Positions 35,019 through 46,308 of a DNA stretch of 64,000 bases are shown in pieces; the first letter of the stretch is position 1, and each line of letters starts with the position of its first letter. This stretch comes from Agrostemma githago (lineage: Eukaryota; Streptophyta; Magnoliopsida; Caryophyllales; Caryophyllaceae). The stretch spans positions 31,412,424 through 31,476,423 of the forward strand of contig OY288244.1 of the NCBI GenBank assembly GCA_958450325.1, read 5' to 3'. The position numbers and the translations under genes are program-made. The notes under the pieces were generated by a model that was given only the letters and a program-made list of their open reading frames with translations, was not told the DNA's origin and ran no database searches.

Positions 35019-35921
35019 AACCCGAGGATTACCCCAGCCTTAACGTTACCCCGCATCCTCAAAAAGATAATAGCAAGCGATAGCAATATTAAAAGCATAT
35101 CTGCACGCTAGGACCGAACCATGACGAGAGCCAACCCATTAGAATGCCCTAAAAAGAAACTCTAAGTTAAGACCGCCCAAGCCCAAGCGGCCCAGAACCC
35201 AATTGCATCAGCCCAAGCGCCTGAAGTCAGACATGACTCAACCAAAGCGACCCAAGGATAGAAATCTGATCCCCCGTTATCACTATGACTATCATCCTAC
35301 ACCTCAGACATCGAGAACGACTTCCCGGAGTCACTAGAGCCCACCCCAAAAAGCGAGATACCGATGCAAGAGCCACAGGAACACGAGTTCACTTGTCGGA
35401 CGCGCAATATTTAGACGTTTTTTTTATTCTTTATTTTTAGGGGGATAAGCTACCCCACCTAGGCGTGTCGTAGCCTTTTAATGGTCATCGTCAAGTCACC
35501 TCTGTAGCCTAACGAGGCAATATTATGAATATATAAAAGTGGTCCGAATTTCAACTTCGGCCTCGTTCTGAATGTCAAAATAACCATGCTCACTTCTTAA
35601 CACATCTGCTCAAAACACGTTAATGCTTTACATCAACATTTTACATCTCGAGTCAAAAACATTTTAACCGAAGTCCAATCTGATCCGATCCCCGGCTCAA
35701 ACTAACGCATTTCAAAACATCCGAAACCAATGGTTTTCATACTCTCAAGCAACGCTAACGCACCCCAAACCAAGTCACATCGCAAAATTAATAAACCAAA
35801 AGTGATTACTTGTCAATCTAAGGTAAACAAATTCACCAAACGATAACACAAGACTAATTCGACTAATTCAAATACTAAGAATCTAAAACAAATATACAAA
35901 ATATACAAATCTTTATACAAA
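35019..35921 (-). other. Region between the two antisense ORFs, probable 3' end of the PMD gene
   Basis: No clear frame. On the minus strand ctaaaaataaagaataaaaa (about 35439-35420) offers AATAAA polyadenylation signals some 485 bp after the PMD stop codon. The rest is unremarkable. Confidence 0.4.
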
Positions 35922-38900
35922 TCAGGGCTGGGTAGGATCCCTAGAGGCCGCACCGACGGCTATTACAATCTCACTAAGCCGGTCATCCAGACCTAGGTCC
36001 TCCAAGTCTATAAGAGGAGACTCACTACCGTCCATCCCTGACAGCATATCTAGGGTAGCTGTCCCGGGAATCCCTCCAACCTCCTCCATAGCACCCGTAG
36101 CCTCAACCTCAGCTTCAACCTTCATCTCCATCTGATGCCTAGCCTCACCCTGCGCGGAGGTCTCACCCCGAGACCGAGCCAGCTGGTCCTTTAGGAAGGC
36201 GATCTCGTTAGCCCGAGACTGCAGGAGCCGCTGCGACTCAACCTCTCTCACCTCGAGCTCGGTCACCCGAGTCTCCAGCTGTCCCACCATATCCGAGACA
36301 TCCTGCAAAAACACTCGAGCATTAGTAAAGCATGCAAACAGCCTAGGAATGCACCTTAGTCACACAAACTCACCGATCGAGGCTCCGAAGTGTCACGAGA
36401 AACCCTCGAGGCATAAGCCCGGAAGCAGTTGGCAGTCTGCCACAACCGCTGATGGCAAGCCGACGAAACCTGAGAGTGAAACCACAAAAGTTAGGCAAAC
36501 TGACCCCCAATTCTTAGAACCCGAATCAAAAACAAAAAATCAAAACTCATCCGGTATACCCGGTCACGCCACTCTATCCCAACATCTATCTCCTCAGCTG
36601 AACACAGGTGGAGGGGCTCAGTAAAGGGTATTCCAGCCGCATCCACCCTGAGCAGGGTCAGAGGAAAATCTGGGGGCTGGATTTCGTCAGCCGGATCAGC
36701 CAGACAACAGAATGGTCGGTCAAATGGCAGGGAAACAATAAACCGCAAAACTAATCTTAGAACCAAAGTTAGAATCTTACCACGAGGCGGCACCAAGCCA
36801 GTCGTCGGGTGACGTGAGATAGGTACGAGGCACCAGGCACCAAGAGTGTATCGCCTCCATCTCCGTCCTTGTCTTCAAGAATCTCTGCGGCGGTCGGCGG
36901 TCTAAACATGGTCCGGGGAGGATCAACCGGAACCCTAAAGTCGTCATATAGGTACTGACGCAGCAACCCCTCGCCCAGGTACCAAACTGGACGAATCAAC
37001 GTAGGAAGAAGCATCCTCCTGTAACTCCGCGGCCTCAGCTCCGCAGTCACGTACCCGGGCACGCCCTCGTAATTAGCCCAAGGGTGGGCCACAAACTAAA
37101 CGAGCGAAAGCAACCTCCTAATGAATCCCAATACTTGGGGGCTATGCAAAACTTACACCTACTAAGAACGTAAAAACACCTGCTAACTATAGAAGGAAAA
37201 CTTACATCTTCAATACGCAACTTGTTAGCCAGCGCATTCTCCACCGGATAATGGCTGATCGTGCTCTTAGGCTGAGCCAGCCTCCACTCGATTCCCGCCG
37301 GGAACCTCTTCGGGTGCACCCGTACCGTCTTGGGCGCCAAACACGGGAAATGAGAATAAATCCAAGCCTGTAGGATTCCAAAGCAAACTTTTGCAAAATC
37401 AAGTCGAGACTATGTAGAATTCAAGACACGAGAGAAAGAGATAGTAACTAACCTCCAGTATAAGGCCTGGACCCACGATAGGTACAGTTGAGGCCGACCC
37501 TATCACTAACGGCCTCTCCATGAGTTGCAGATAGTGAGTCATTTCCGCGAAAGCCGCAGTCACCCAATCGTAACGTCCCAGCGGAGTCAACTCAGCCAGG
37601 AAAGGCAAAATCCTAGTACTATACCTTTCGCCCTTGTCCGAGAAGTTGGTCGACCCTAGGAAGTACCACAACCACAACCGGGCATCCTGCTCCGGCGTGT
37701 TGGGTTCTCGACCCTCTAACACCGCCACTCGCTCGAAGTGGTCGGTGATGTAAGAACTTACTAAGGCATGAGGCGTATTATATGCCTCACGTGGCAGACA
37801 ATCTCCGATGAGGCCTCGTACCTCATCACTATCTAGACTAGGACCCTCTGCGGCCCACCTAATCCTATCCGGACCCCAGGGCATACCGCTAATCATCCCA
37901 AAGTCCTCTAGGGTCATCCTGACCTCCCCAAAAGCCATGTGGAAGGTCGAGGTAGTGTCATGAAAGCGATCTATCATCGCCCTAATCACCATAAGGTTGC
38001 ATTTAGTCTGGCAACCCACCAACCTAATCCACTGCCCGACCACGGGACCTAGGGCGGTCCTCTCAACAATCCTCTTTACCGTGGGGGTCAACTTCTGATG
38101 GTAAACGTCAAGGCAAGTAGTAAAACCCGAGAAAGTCCTCATCTGACCGGGGGACTGCAAATCCAAACAATGCTAGGGTAAACAAAACAAAGCTAGCCTA
38201 ACCCAAGCATAAATATATAATAGAGTCTGAGGCATAACTAATAAACATGAAATAATACACTCACCAGACCCCGCACAATGCGGCTAGAAATGTGACGGTC
38301 AAGATGAAACTTCAGTTGATGGCCATCCCAGTCCCGAGCCCACTCAGGATCCTCATAAACGACCTCCTCATTCTCCGGTACCGGAATCGAAACATGAGCC
38401 CTCCTAGCCACTGTCTCCGGGAGCTTACGTTTCTTCACTCTATCAAACTCAGCCTCGTTGATAGTCTCGGGATCACGACGCTGAGACGAGGCGCTCCTAT
38501 GTCTCCTACGAAACGCTCGGGGAGTTTGTGAACTTGCCCCGGCAACCTCCTCCCTAGCACCAACCGAGGAAGTTGCCTCGGGACGCTCGGTGTCACCTCT
38601 AGCTGTAAAACAAACCCAAAACAAACAAAAACACCGCAAAACATAGCTCTAATCAGACTAAATCAACTTAAGTAGGTCAAAATAGGGTCAAAATTTCGGA
38701 TGAGGATATCAAAATTCCGAAAGAGCCACTAGCACACATTTTCGATCCCGATCGCAATGGAAGTGGTTTCGGGAAAATCCGGCATCGTTTCGACACCTTT
38801 TGGTCCGTCTTAAGACACACAAATCTCAAGGAGGGTCCTAAAAGGTCATCCTAGCCCTAGCGGTCGACAAATGAGTTACCTATATCCTCATAAGCGCTAT

Positions 38901-39203
38901 TCGAACAAAAGCACGTAAAATAAATACGGGAATAATCGGAAAACGGTCCTTAACCCTAGCTTTCCAAACATAATTCCATAAAAGACTCATTATCGTACCT
39001 CGAACATCCTTATCAAGCTTACAACTACTTCAACAAGCTCTAATCGACCCCAATTTGACGATAAAATCAAGCACAAACATCGAAACTTAGTATATAAGAA
39101 ACACCCAAATCGATTTTCTAGGGTTTCCAAACCAACTCATAATCAATCTAATCAAGCAAAACCGACATTAAAGAAGTAAAGAACACTAACCCGGAGTCGA
39201 CAT
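35922..39203 (-). CDS. Plant mobile domain (PMD) protein gene, antisense inside T1, eight coding exons
   Basis: Proposed exons on the minus strand: 39203-39191, 38602-38265, 38154-37453, 37367-37206, 37095-36781, 36676-36560, 36469-36374 and 36302-35922. All introns have GT..AG ends; the last six are 71-110 bp and in phase 0, the first is 588 bp. Together 2124 nt, 707 residues, no stop. The protein starts MSTPARGDTERPE and has a basic KKRKLP patch (possible nuclear signal). The PMD core has FHMAFGEVRMTLEDFGMISG, LWLWYFLGSTNFSDKG and ILPFLAELTPLGRYDW, then AWIYSHFPCLAP and VPGYVTAELRPRSYRR. The last exon is coiled-coil-like (VGQLETRVTELEVREVESQR). PMD proteins include the Arabidopsis MAIN/MAIL group (silencing and genome stability), and PMD is known in retrotransposons and other transposable elements; the role here is unknown. 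The least certain site is the acceptor before 36676 (poor pyrimidine tract). Upstream and downstream are T1 noncoding sequence. Confidence 0.8.
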
Positions 39204-39450
39204 TGTTGTAAAAAGCGGAATCGAAACGAAATTTGGCAAGAAAAATCGAAGAAGTCGAGTTTGTGGCGAAGACGATGACGCGCTCAAATTTTTTATGAAA
39301 TGAACGAGCGCTCCATTTTTCGCATTACTTAAGCAGACCCGATCCACGAAATTCCGACCGCCCCAGCTTACGCGCTCGAGTCCTGGTGCGCTGGGGGCTG
39401 AGCGCCTGAGTCTTGGAGCGCTGAAGGACGCGCGCCTAAGTGACCCGACC
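39204..39450 (-). promoter_or_regulatory. Presumed 5' region of the PMD gene with an LTR-like GC-rich block
   Basis: 39352-39440 (+ strand: ccgccccagcttacgcgctc ... gcgcctgagtcttggagcgc) resembles the block just upstream of the TATA box in the T1 LTR (27270-27345: ccgccccaccttacgcgcc ... cacctgagtcttggtgcgc). It lies about 150-240 bp upstream of the PMD start codon. Between them the minus strand is A/T-richer (tttcataaaaaatttgagcg) with no clear TATA box. Promoter function is inferred. Confidence 0.5.
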
Positions 39451-39845
39451 CAGATTAAAACAAAGCAAAACAAGCGCGACTCAAAGACAATACACATGCA
39501 CCTACTAAGACAAGCAAAATAACAATAACAGAACAACTACTAATTAACATCGATAACACACTCCCAACTAGTAAAACAAGCACTTGACGCTACATCCAGA
39601 CGCGTAACAAAACAATCAGGACTAACATGGGCAAACTCTGAACAAACTCAAGATCGAAACAAATGCAAGAACAAACCCGAACAAAATAAGACAAGCCTGC
39701 AAAACGAAATTAAGACGAACTCACAAAACCTGCATTCTACTAAAACAAATAAACAAACAACAATTTTGCCCAAGGGTCTAAGATCCCGGAGGCACAGCAA
39801 CGACAATTTTCGCCTAACAGGTCTTAGTTATCCGAGAGGCATTGG
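39451..39845. other. T1 noncoding spacer
   Basis: A- and C-rich sequence with many aacaa runs. No ORF on either strand and no repeat of note. Confidence 0.4.
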
Positions 39846-40202
39846 AGTCTTATACCTCCACAACAATTTTTATTCGAGAGGAAACTAAAGCCCTCGAAGG
39901 AGTCTTATACCTCCACAGCAATTTTTATTCGAGAGGAGACTAACGCCCTCGAAGAAGTCTTATACCTCCACAGCAATTTTAATTCGAGAGGAGACTAACG
40001 CCCTCGAAGGAGTCTTATACCTCCACAACAATTTTAATTCGAGAGGAGACTAACGCCCTCGAAGGAGTCTTATACCTCCACAACAACTTTAATTCGAGTG
40101 GAGACTGACGCCCTCGAATAGTTTTGTATCATTTTACCTTGTCCTAGGGGTCATAAGCATCCCAAAAACGATTGCTCGAGTGGAGACTAACGCCCTCGAA
40201 CG
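39846..40202 (+). repeat. Tandem repeat 2 of T1: five 55-bp units plus a partial
   Basis: agtcttatacctccac begins at 39846, 39901, 39956, 40011 and 40066, an exact 55-bp period. Each unit carries attcgagaggagactaacg and ccctcgaa. The unit end recurs in isolation near 40173-40202 (ctcgagtggagactaacgcc). Adjacent units differ at only a few bases. It lies between the antisense genes and the 3' LTR. Confidence 0.93.
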
Positions 40203-40539
40203 TTTTATGTCATCAAGGGTTCATAAGCATCCCAAATAAAAGCAAATACATTTACACTTAACACATAAAAGCGCTTAAAATTAAATAAAACCTTAAATAA
40301 ACCGAAGAAGACAAAGCGCGTGCGCACAAAGAATCAAGAACAAGATAACAAGCAACGGCCCGGGCCCAAGCAAGCAACCGCAAGCAAAGACGTCAGGTAT
40401 GACTTCTAAACCTTGGCTGGCGAGCCTTAACGCACAGTCTAACGGACTTAAAACGACCCGACAGGACAACCACCAGGTCGTAATCTTTGATTGACCTGGG
40501 CGGCTATACTTTGACTTTCGCCTTATCCAAGCCTCAGTC

Positions 40540-40550
40540 AAAGTGGGGGC
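40540..40550 (+). other. T1 polypurine tract
   Basis: aaagtgggggc, followed by ttc and then the LTR start TGTAGAC at 40554. 40203-40539 before it is noncoding. Confidence 0.75.
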
Positions 40551-40553
40551 TTC

Positions 40554-41993
40554 TGTAGACACCCAGATTTGGACCTGATGGCTGCAGAAGTGCCCAACAA
40601 ACACCCGATGACGATAGGACTGCAACGACACGGGTTCGCGACGTTTTAGATAGTTTTTCTATAAGAACGGATCAAGTAAATTACTCGAGCAAATTAAACT
40701 AGCATGATGACAGCCATAGTCGTGTCGTTACGGTCGCATAGACACTAATCAGAGTCAATTCTGACACCGGCACCCCGAGTCGGTCCCGAAACTCAAACCG
40801 AGTCAACACCGAGCCAAGTGAACCTCGAAATGCACACCCGAGGCCCACCAAGTTCACGGTGCTAGGTCAAGGAAGGGAAACCTTAACCCTCAAGATACAT
40901 ATTATACACCCGTCCCACGTTTTTTGAAAGTATCAAAATCGTATCTTCAAAACTCCAACCGCCCCACCTCACGCGCCTTGGTCTCCTGACGTCTAAGCCC
41001 AGGCGCCTGAGTCTTGGTGCGCCTCAGCTCTGGCGCCTATATGGGCGATGAGGGCCGAAAACACCTATAAATACCCCCCTTCACGCCCTCATTTCGACAC
41101 ACAATTCAATTCTCTCTTCTCCCTCTAAACTCTCGCTAAGGGCTCGCACTCCAACTCCTGAGGCAAACGATCCACTAGATCTTAGTTCCGATAAAAAAGT
41201 GACATCGACGCTACTCCTCACCTTCGAGCACCCCACTCGATACCGAGGTGCCTGTGATCGACTAGCTCAAAACTAGTACCCAGGTTCTGTCGGATTAGCC
41301 GCAGAACTAGTCCTTAGTAACAAAGCTCTGCCGGAGTAGCCGCAAGAGGGTCAAGCATTAAGGGAGTTCTGCCGGAATCACTGGTCAAGCTAGGAGGATC
41401 CGCCTGTTGATCGAATCGTCACTAGGTTGTCATCTAAACAAAACATTCCATATTTGCACTTTCTACTATTATGCACTACGACAACATTAGACGTGGGCAC
41501 TAGGCCCACAAAACATCTACTAAAATACGTAACGTCCCAACTTCAACCACAAACACTAAAATACACTAAATAGACCCGAGTAATTCCGAGATCCGTTCTC
41601 GAAACTATCTATGCATCGAGTCTCGTTTAGTGTATACTCCGAGGGTGCAACTCCTCACTATGTGATTTACCTACATTCGCATTTACAGTTTTTCGTATGA
41701 TTTATTGCTTTTATGACATTATAATCGCATGCTAAATCACCTAACATGGAATTCAAGACATAAAACAACTAAAACTGAACAAAGTGATGGTCGAGTTCCG
41801 TATTAGTCCCGGTGCTCGCCACACATGGTTCGACGCATCTCTATTAATACCGAACCGACGCATCTTAAGTAGAATACCAAGTAAGGTATACCACGAGAAT
41901 GACTAATATCCGTATTATCGCGTTAAAACTGGTTTGGTATACGTATAATACTAGTACTCTCTACTCTTCTACGTGCATGTTTTCATGGCCTGC
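40554..41993 (+). repeat. T1 3' LTR, first part
   Basis: Matches 26860-28302 of the 5' LTR. TATA box tataaata at 41066-41073. Interrupted at ...catggcctgc by A1; the LTR continues at 51684. By eye the first ~180 bp differ from the 5' LTR at about seven positions, several at CpG sites. Confidence 0.93.
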
Positions 41994-43605
41994 TGATGGT
42001 AGGGAATTGCCGTGGGTCCCCACCAATAAGTAGAGTCCAACCAATCCTAATGGGTAGCTTGGGTAAGTCTGGTCGAGTCCACGGGGACGGTAGAAGGTGT
42101 CTAGACTATGGTCTACCGTACCTAAAAACAAGGCTAGGCTACCAAAACGGCACAAAGAGCAGGAGAATTGACAAGAATTGATTATCTAAGATGATTGGAA
42201 GAGGGGAAACTAGATTGACAATGAACTAGATGCAATAAGGACTAAACGGAACACTAAAACTAAAACAATTAACTAACTAGATAGACAATAGCTAACAAGA
42301 TGAAGAATTCAATATGGGAAGGAGTAGGGTTAGCTTGGGTTCATAAGTGTAGTAGGATAATTGGGAGATCGAGGGTGTAGGTGTCACCTAGTTACTAAGG
42401 TCGGTCCGCGCTCTGGCGTCAAAGCCAAAGTCCGCACTCTCGTGTCAAAGACTAAACCCGAATATTCATGCAAGATGTTACCCAATACACAAGGATTCAA
42501 CCACAAATCAATCACACAATGAGAAGAGGAAGACAAGCACGAGGAGCATGGCCACTACTACTCAAACAAGCAATTCAACAAACACATAGTGCGCTCAATA
42601 AGTGACTAGCAACAAAGAATGCACCTTTACCCACAATCAAACCCTAATCATCCATAATCAACACTCAATCCCCCTACTAACCCCACAATAAGTCTACTCA
42701 CACATTATCAAACTAATACTAACACTAGCAAGATAAATCAACATAATAATCCAAACATTCATTATGAACTAACAAGAACAATGAACAATATGTAAAGATT
42801 AGAACTTGAATAACTAAACAAGGATTAAGAGAAAAGAGATTAAGAAGATTATACCAACTAATAAGAGGATGAAAAGATGAGAACTTGTATTATAAGAACA
42901 CCCAAAAACCTCCACCAAAAGTTGTCAAGGATTGATGGATTCTCCAAGAGATCCCTTAATACAAGCTTTACTAACTAGATTAATCTAAGATTAACAAGGA
43001 TTAAGAAAAGATTAATGTAAACTAAGCTAAGGATGAAGAGAGTCTAATTAGGGGTTTTAATAATGTAGAGGAGTCTAAGATGCTTAAACAATACAAAGGG
43101 AGAGTATTTATATGGTTAACAAGCAAAGGAATTGAAAGGAAGTCACGCGGTGCTGTATTGAGCCCTTCCCGGTCGGGATGGATGGTCCCGGTCGGGAAGC
43201 TTCCTTCCCGGTCGGGATGACCCATCAGAAGACGCTTCTTTCTTGCACTTCTTCCCGACCGGGAAGGCTACTCTTCCCGCCCGGTAAGGGTCTTGTAGGC
43301 CTCCAATATGGTCCCAAAGGTCCCTCCTTGCTCTTGTTAGGCTTCTCATCGATTCTCGGTGCTCGGGATCGGGTCCCAAGGGCTCGACATCGAGTCTAAG
43401 CCACCGGGTAATCGTCGCTTCTCTTCGTTGGCTCCAAATGTGTCGGTAACAAGACGGAATCGTTTCATCTCTCCAATAATGGTCCTAGGAACCTAAAACA
43501 AACTAGAAGAAGCGTAAGTAGCCTCGAAAACCACTCCAAAAAGTGATTCCACAAAAGAAACCGGGACCAAACAGAACAAATAAGCACTACAAACCACACT
43601 TATCA
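41994..43605 (-). repeat. A1 3' LTR
   Basis: 1612 bp, tgatggtaggg to cacttatca, nearly identical to the 5' LTR at 50030 except for a ~43-bp block containing two palindrome units that is absent here (near 43195) and a few small changes (for example ctaccgtacctaaa here against ctacctaaa). Confidence 0.95.
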
Positions 43606-45496
43606 ACTCCCCCACACTTAACCCTTACTCGCCCTCGAGTAAGCACCAACTAACTACTAAGCTAATAAAAAACTAAAATACTAGCCGAGCGGGTATTAGC
43701 GCACCCTACGCCCTTTCAACTCACGCGAGAATACTTAGAGGAAAAGTGCTCTCCGCAAGGCAAGTGAGGTCTTGCGACAAAACTGTGGATACAACCGAAC
43801 AAGAAAACACATAAACACACAAACACACAAACAAACAAACACTAAACGGTTGCATCCAAGAAGAAACAAATACCGCTTCCCTTCACAAAGCGGTGAAAGA
43901 AGCACCGGTTAGGGACTCAAGGCATGTGACAACGTTCCCAAGCTAATGACACAAACCGATATGGACAAAACCCTAATAGTATGACGACAAAGCAATAAAA
44001 ACGTTGGTAACTTACCTAGGTTCCTCCTAACCTTCTAATAACGTACCACGGGACGATAGGCGGGCTGGAAAAAGGATGAACCACATAGTTAGTCGACACT
44101 GTAGGTAAGTGAAGCCCCGCCCCCTTTAGCGATGAGCCAAGAGGGTCGTCCCATGCCCAAAATCGCCCAACTAGTCCAAGTAAAAAGGTGGATAAGGTTG
44201 CAAAATGAGGGAAGACCGATCATTACCTCTATCATCCTTCCTAGGGACTCGGTCCTTTGGTAGGCTCTTCACGGTAACGATCGGAAAAAAGGCTTATTTT
44301 TGAGGGGGTGAGTATTTTTTTTCGTGAGATGATTTTCTTTGGCATTTTTCTTTTGTAAATTGCTTTTGAGTTTCTCTGCCATTTCTTTTTCTTCTTTTGT
44401 ATTTTCTTTTTGATTGTTGGGCCTTTTCTTTTTCTTCTTTCTTTTCTTTCTTTATTTTCTTTTCTTTCTTTCTTTTTCTTTCTTTATTTTCTTTATTTTC
44501 TTTTTTCTTTCTTTTTCATCTTACAACTTATTTGTGGAAATGTGTAGGAGGTAGGAAAAATGGGTGAGTCGGGAGCGCGCTTTCCTTTCAGACCCATAAA
44601 AAAGGGGGAAAACTTGGACTAATCACACAATTCCGAACATGGTCACCTAAGGGACGGGACTCGGCAACCAAGGCCTTTTCACACCGTGGGTGGTCATAGT
44701 GGTCAAAATGCAAATCCTGTAGTAAATCCCTAGTAGACTAGGTGGACTCATGGTAAAGGACCAACGAAACTATTGATTTAAAGTCATTCTACTAGACTAA
44801 AGTCAAAGACTCGATTCATATAACTAGAAAGGGAAAGTAAACACTTGCGCACTAGCCTCAAAACCGGGTTTTCGAAAACCTTTTTCCGACACTAGACACA
44901 AACCACACAACACAAAACAAAGACAGAAGAAAATGAAACGAAACGAGACAAAACAGAACAAAATGAAAGAAAGGAAAGAAAACACACAAGGAAAACAAAT
45001 ACCACCCCGAAACATCCACATAAGCAACCAAATCAACCACAAACTCTACAAAGCTCCACCCGAGCACACGTCATCACACAATCTCCTCCAAGCTCCACAA
45101 GAGACAAAGAGGAAAAAGGGATAAAAAGATGTTACCGGATGTCTTGCAAGCCCTCCAAAGTTAGCGGTGATTAAGCTACCTACAAAGAAAAGAGAGGCAA
45201 AACGCACACAACACAACAAATATACGACACAACGACACAAAAGGAAAAGACACAAAAGAAAATCTTTTTGATTTTTATGAAAATTTTCAAATTTTTAGGG
45301 GTTTTAAAGATTTTTCGGAAAAAAACTACAAAAATAAAACTAACTAGGCTAGGATATCGCTCCCCCACACTTAAACCGAGCAATGTCCTCATGCTCGATC
45401 GGTAGTGTGCGGAAACACTAAAAAGAAAACAAACTACGAAAATAAAGCTAAAAATCAAAAAGAAAAGCGGAGAAAAGGTAGAATGTGTCCGGCCGG
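43606..45496 (-). other. A1 polypurine tract and long 3' noncoding region
   Basis: The minus strand of 43606-43619 is aagtgtgggggagt, abutting the 3' LTR. The rest has no coding frame; it includes a CTTT-rich run (about 44390-44520) and a second cccccacacttaaaccgag (45363) that resembles the polypurine tract region. It is shared with A2 25013-26830. Confidence 0.8.
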
Positions 45497-45609
45497 GGTG
45501 TAATCAAGTCACCATGGGCCGAGACGATAAAAGATATGGATGGGAGAAGAAATAAAAAGAAAATAAAAGAAAACGGGAGGGGAGGACTAGGTGTAATCAA
45601 GTCACCTAG
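45497..45609 (-). other. Paired stem-loops of A1
   Basis: Copy 1, 45497-45513: ggtg-taatcaagt-cacc. Copy 2, 45587-45609: ctaggtg-taatcaagt-cacctag, perfect 7-bp arms. Spacing is 90 bp. The 9-nt loop is identical in both and in the two copies of A2. Confidence 0.7.
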
Positions 45610-45844
45610 CCCGGATTTCGCCCGAATCCGGCTAAATCCTAACAAAAGAAAGAGAAATCAAAGAAAAAGTGAAAGTACTTGTAAATTTGGATTTTGAAAG
45701 ACTCTCGATGTAGTCACATCATCGAGAATCAGGAGCAATGACTACCAAGGCCCCGAGGGCCGCCATGACACGAAAATGATAAGGGGAAGGGGAACAAACA
45801 AAGGGAGACAAGCAATAAAAGACGGAAAAGAAAAGAAAGTCGCC

Positions 45845-45919
45845 TTACCACACGGTTAGCAACTCAAAAGTCTCCATCGTCTCAATGTTCGATATCGGCA
45901 CATTACTTGTCTTCTTCAT
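45845..45919 (-). CDS. Conserved 24-codon micro-ORF in A1
   Basis: Starts MKKTSNVPIS and ends ELLTVW, stop TAA. A2 has the same-length frame at 52812-52738 (starts MTKTSKVPIT, ends ELLTVW, stop TAG). It lies after the internal array and TATA-like boxes, in the position where A3 has the ATHILA ORF. It may be a remnant of that ORF's N-terminus or a translated leader peptide. Unknown function. Confidence 0.4.
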   Translation of the reverse strand: MKKTSNVPISNIETMETFELLTVW

Positions 45920-46043
45920 TGTTATTCCTCTTCGTTATCAATAACAAGGTCGCATGTTTGAAGTACTAGGCTTTCAATGGTATAATGAGGTGGGATTTGA
46001 TGTGATACTCGGTATGTAGTGAAGAGAAGATGAGGTGGGGATG

Positions 46044-46110
46044 TATATATGAAGTATATGGGTCATAGACAGTTGCAAGGGTAGGTAGGGAGGTTGGGAG
46101 GGGGTATAAA
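46044..46110 (-). promoter_or_regulatory. TATA-like boxes downstream of the internal array of A1
   Basis: On the minus strand ccactttataccccctccc (about 46114-46096) and cttcatatatacatcccc (about 46052-46035) follow the array by 50-120 bp and precede the micro-ORF. The first resembles the LTR TATA context (cctatatataccccc in the solo LTR). A similar ccactttataccccctccc is found in A2 (about 53014-52996). Confidence 0.45.
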
Positions 46111-46164
46111 GTGGTTGGTTGGGCTCAAATGCCGAACAAAAGGCAAAAGGAGGAGCTGGGCACC

Positions 46165-46308
46165 ATCCCGGACGGGATTGTCTTCTTCCCGGTCGAGAAG
46201 GCTCCTTCCCGGTCGGGACGAACTTGGTCCCGCTCGGGATCACACTCCAGAGAACCCATTTTTCAGCACACTCATCCCGATCGGGATGACATCCTTCCCG
46301 GTCGGGAT
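46165..46308. repeat. Internal family-B palindromic array of A1
   Basis: Six copies of TCCCGRYCGGGA-type palindromes (tcccggacggga, tcccggtcgaga, tcccggtcggga, tcccgctcggga, tcccgatcggga, tcccggtcggga). The motif is the same as in the LTR but with different spacing, so it is not a simple LTR fragment. Confidence 0.85.
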
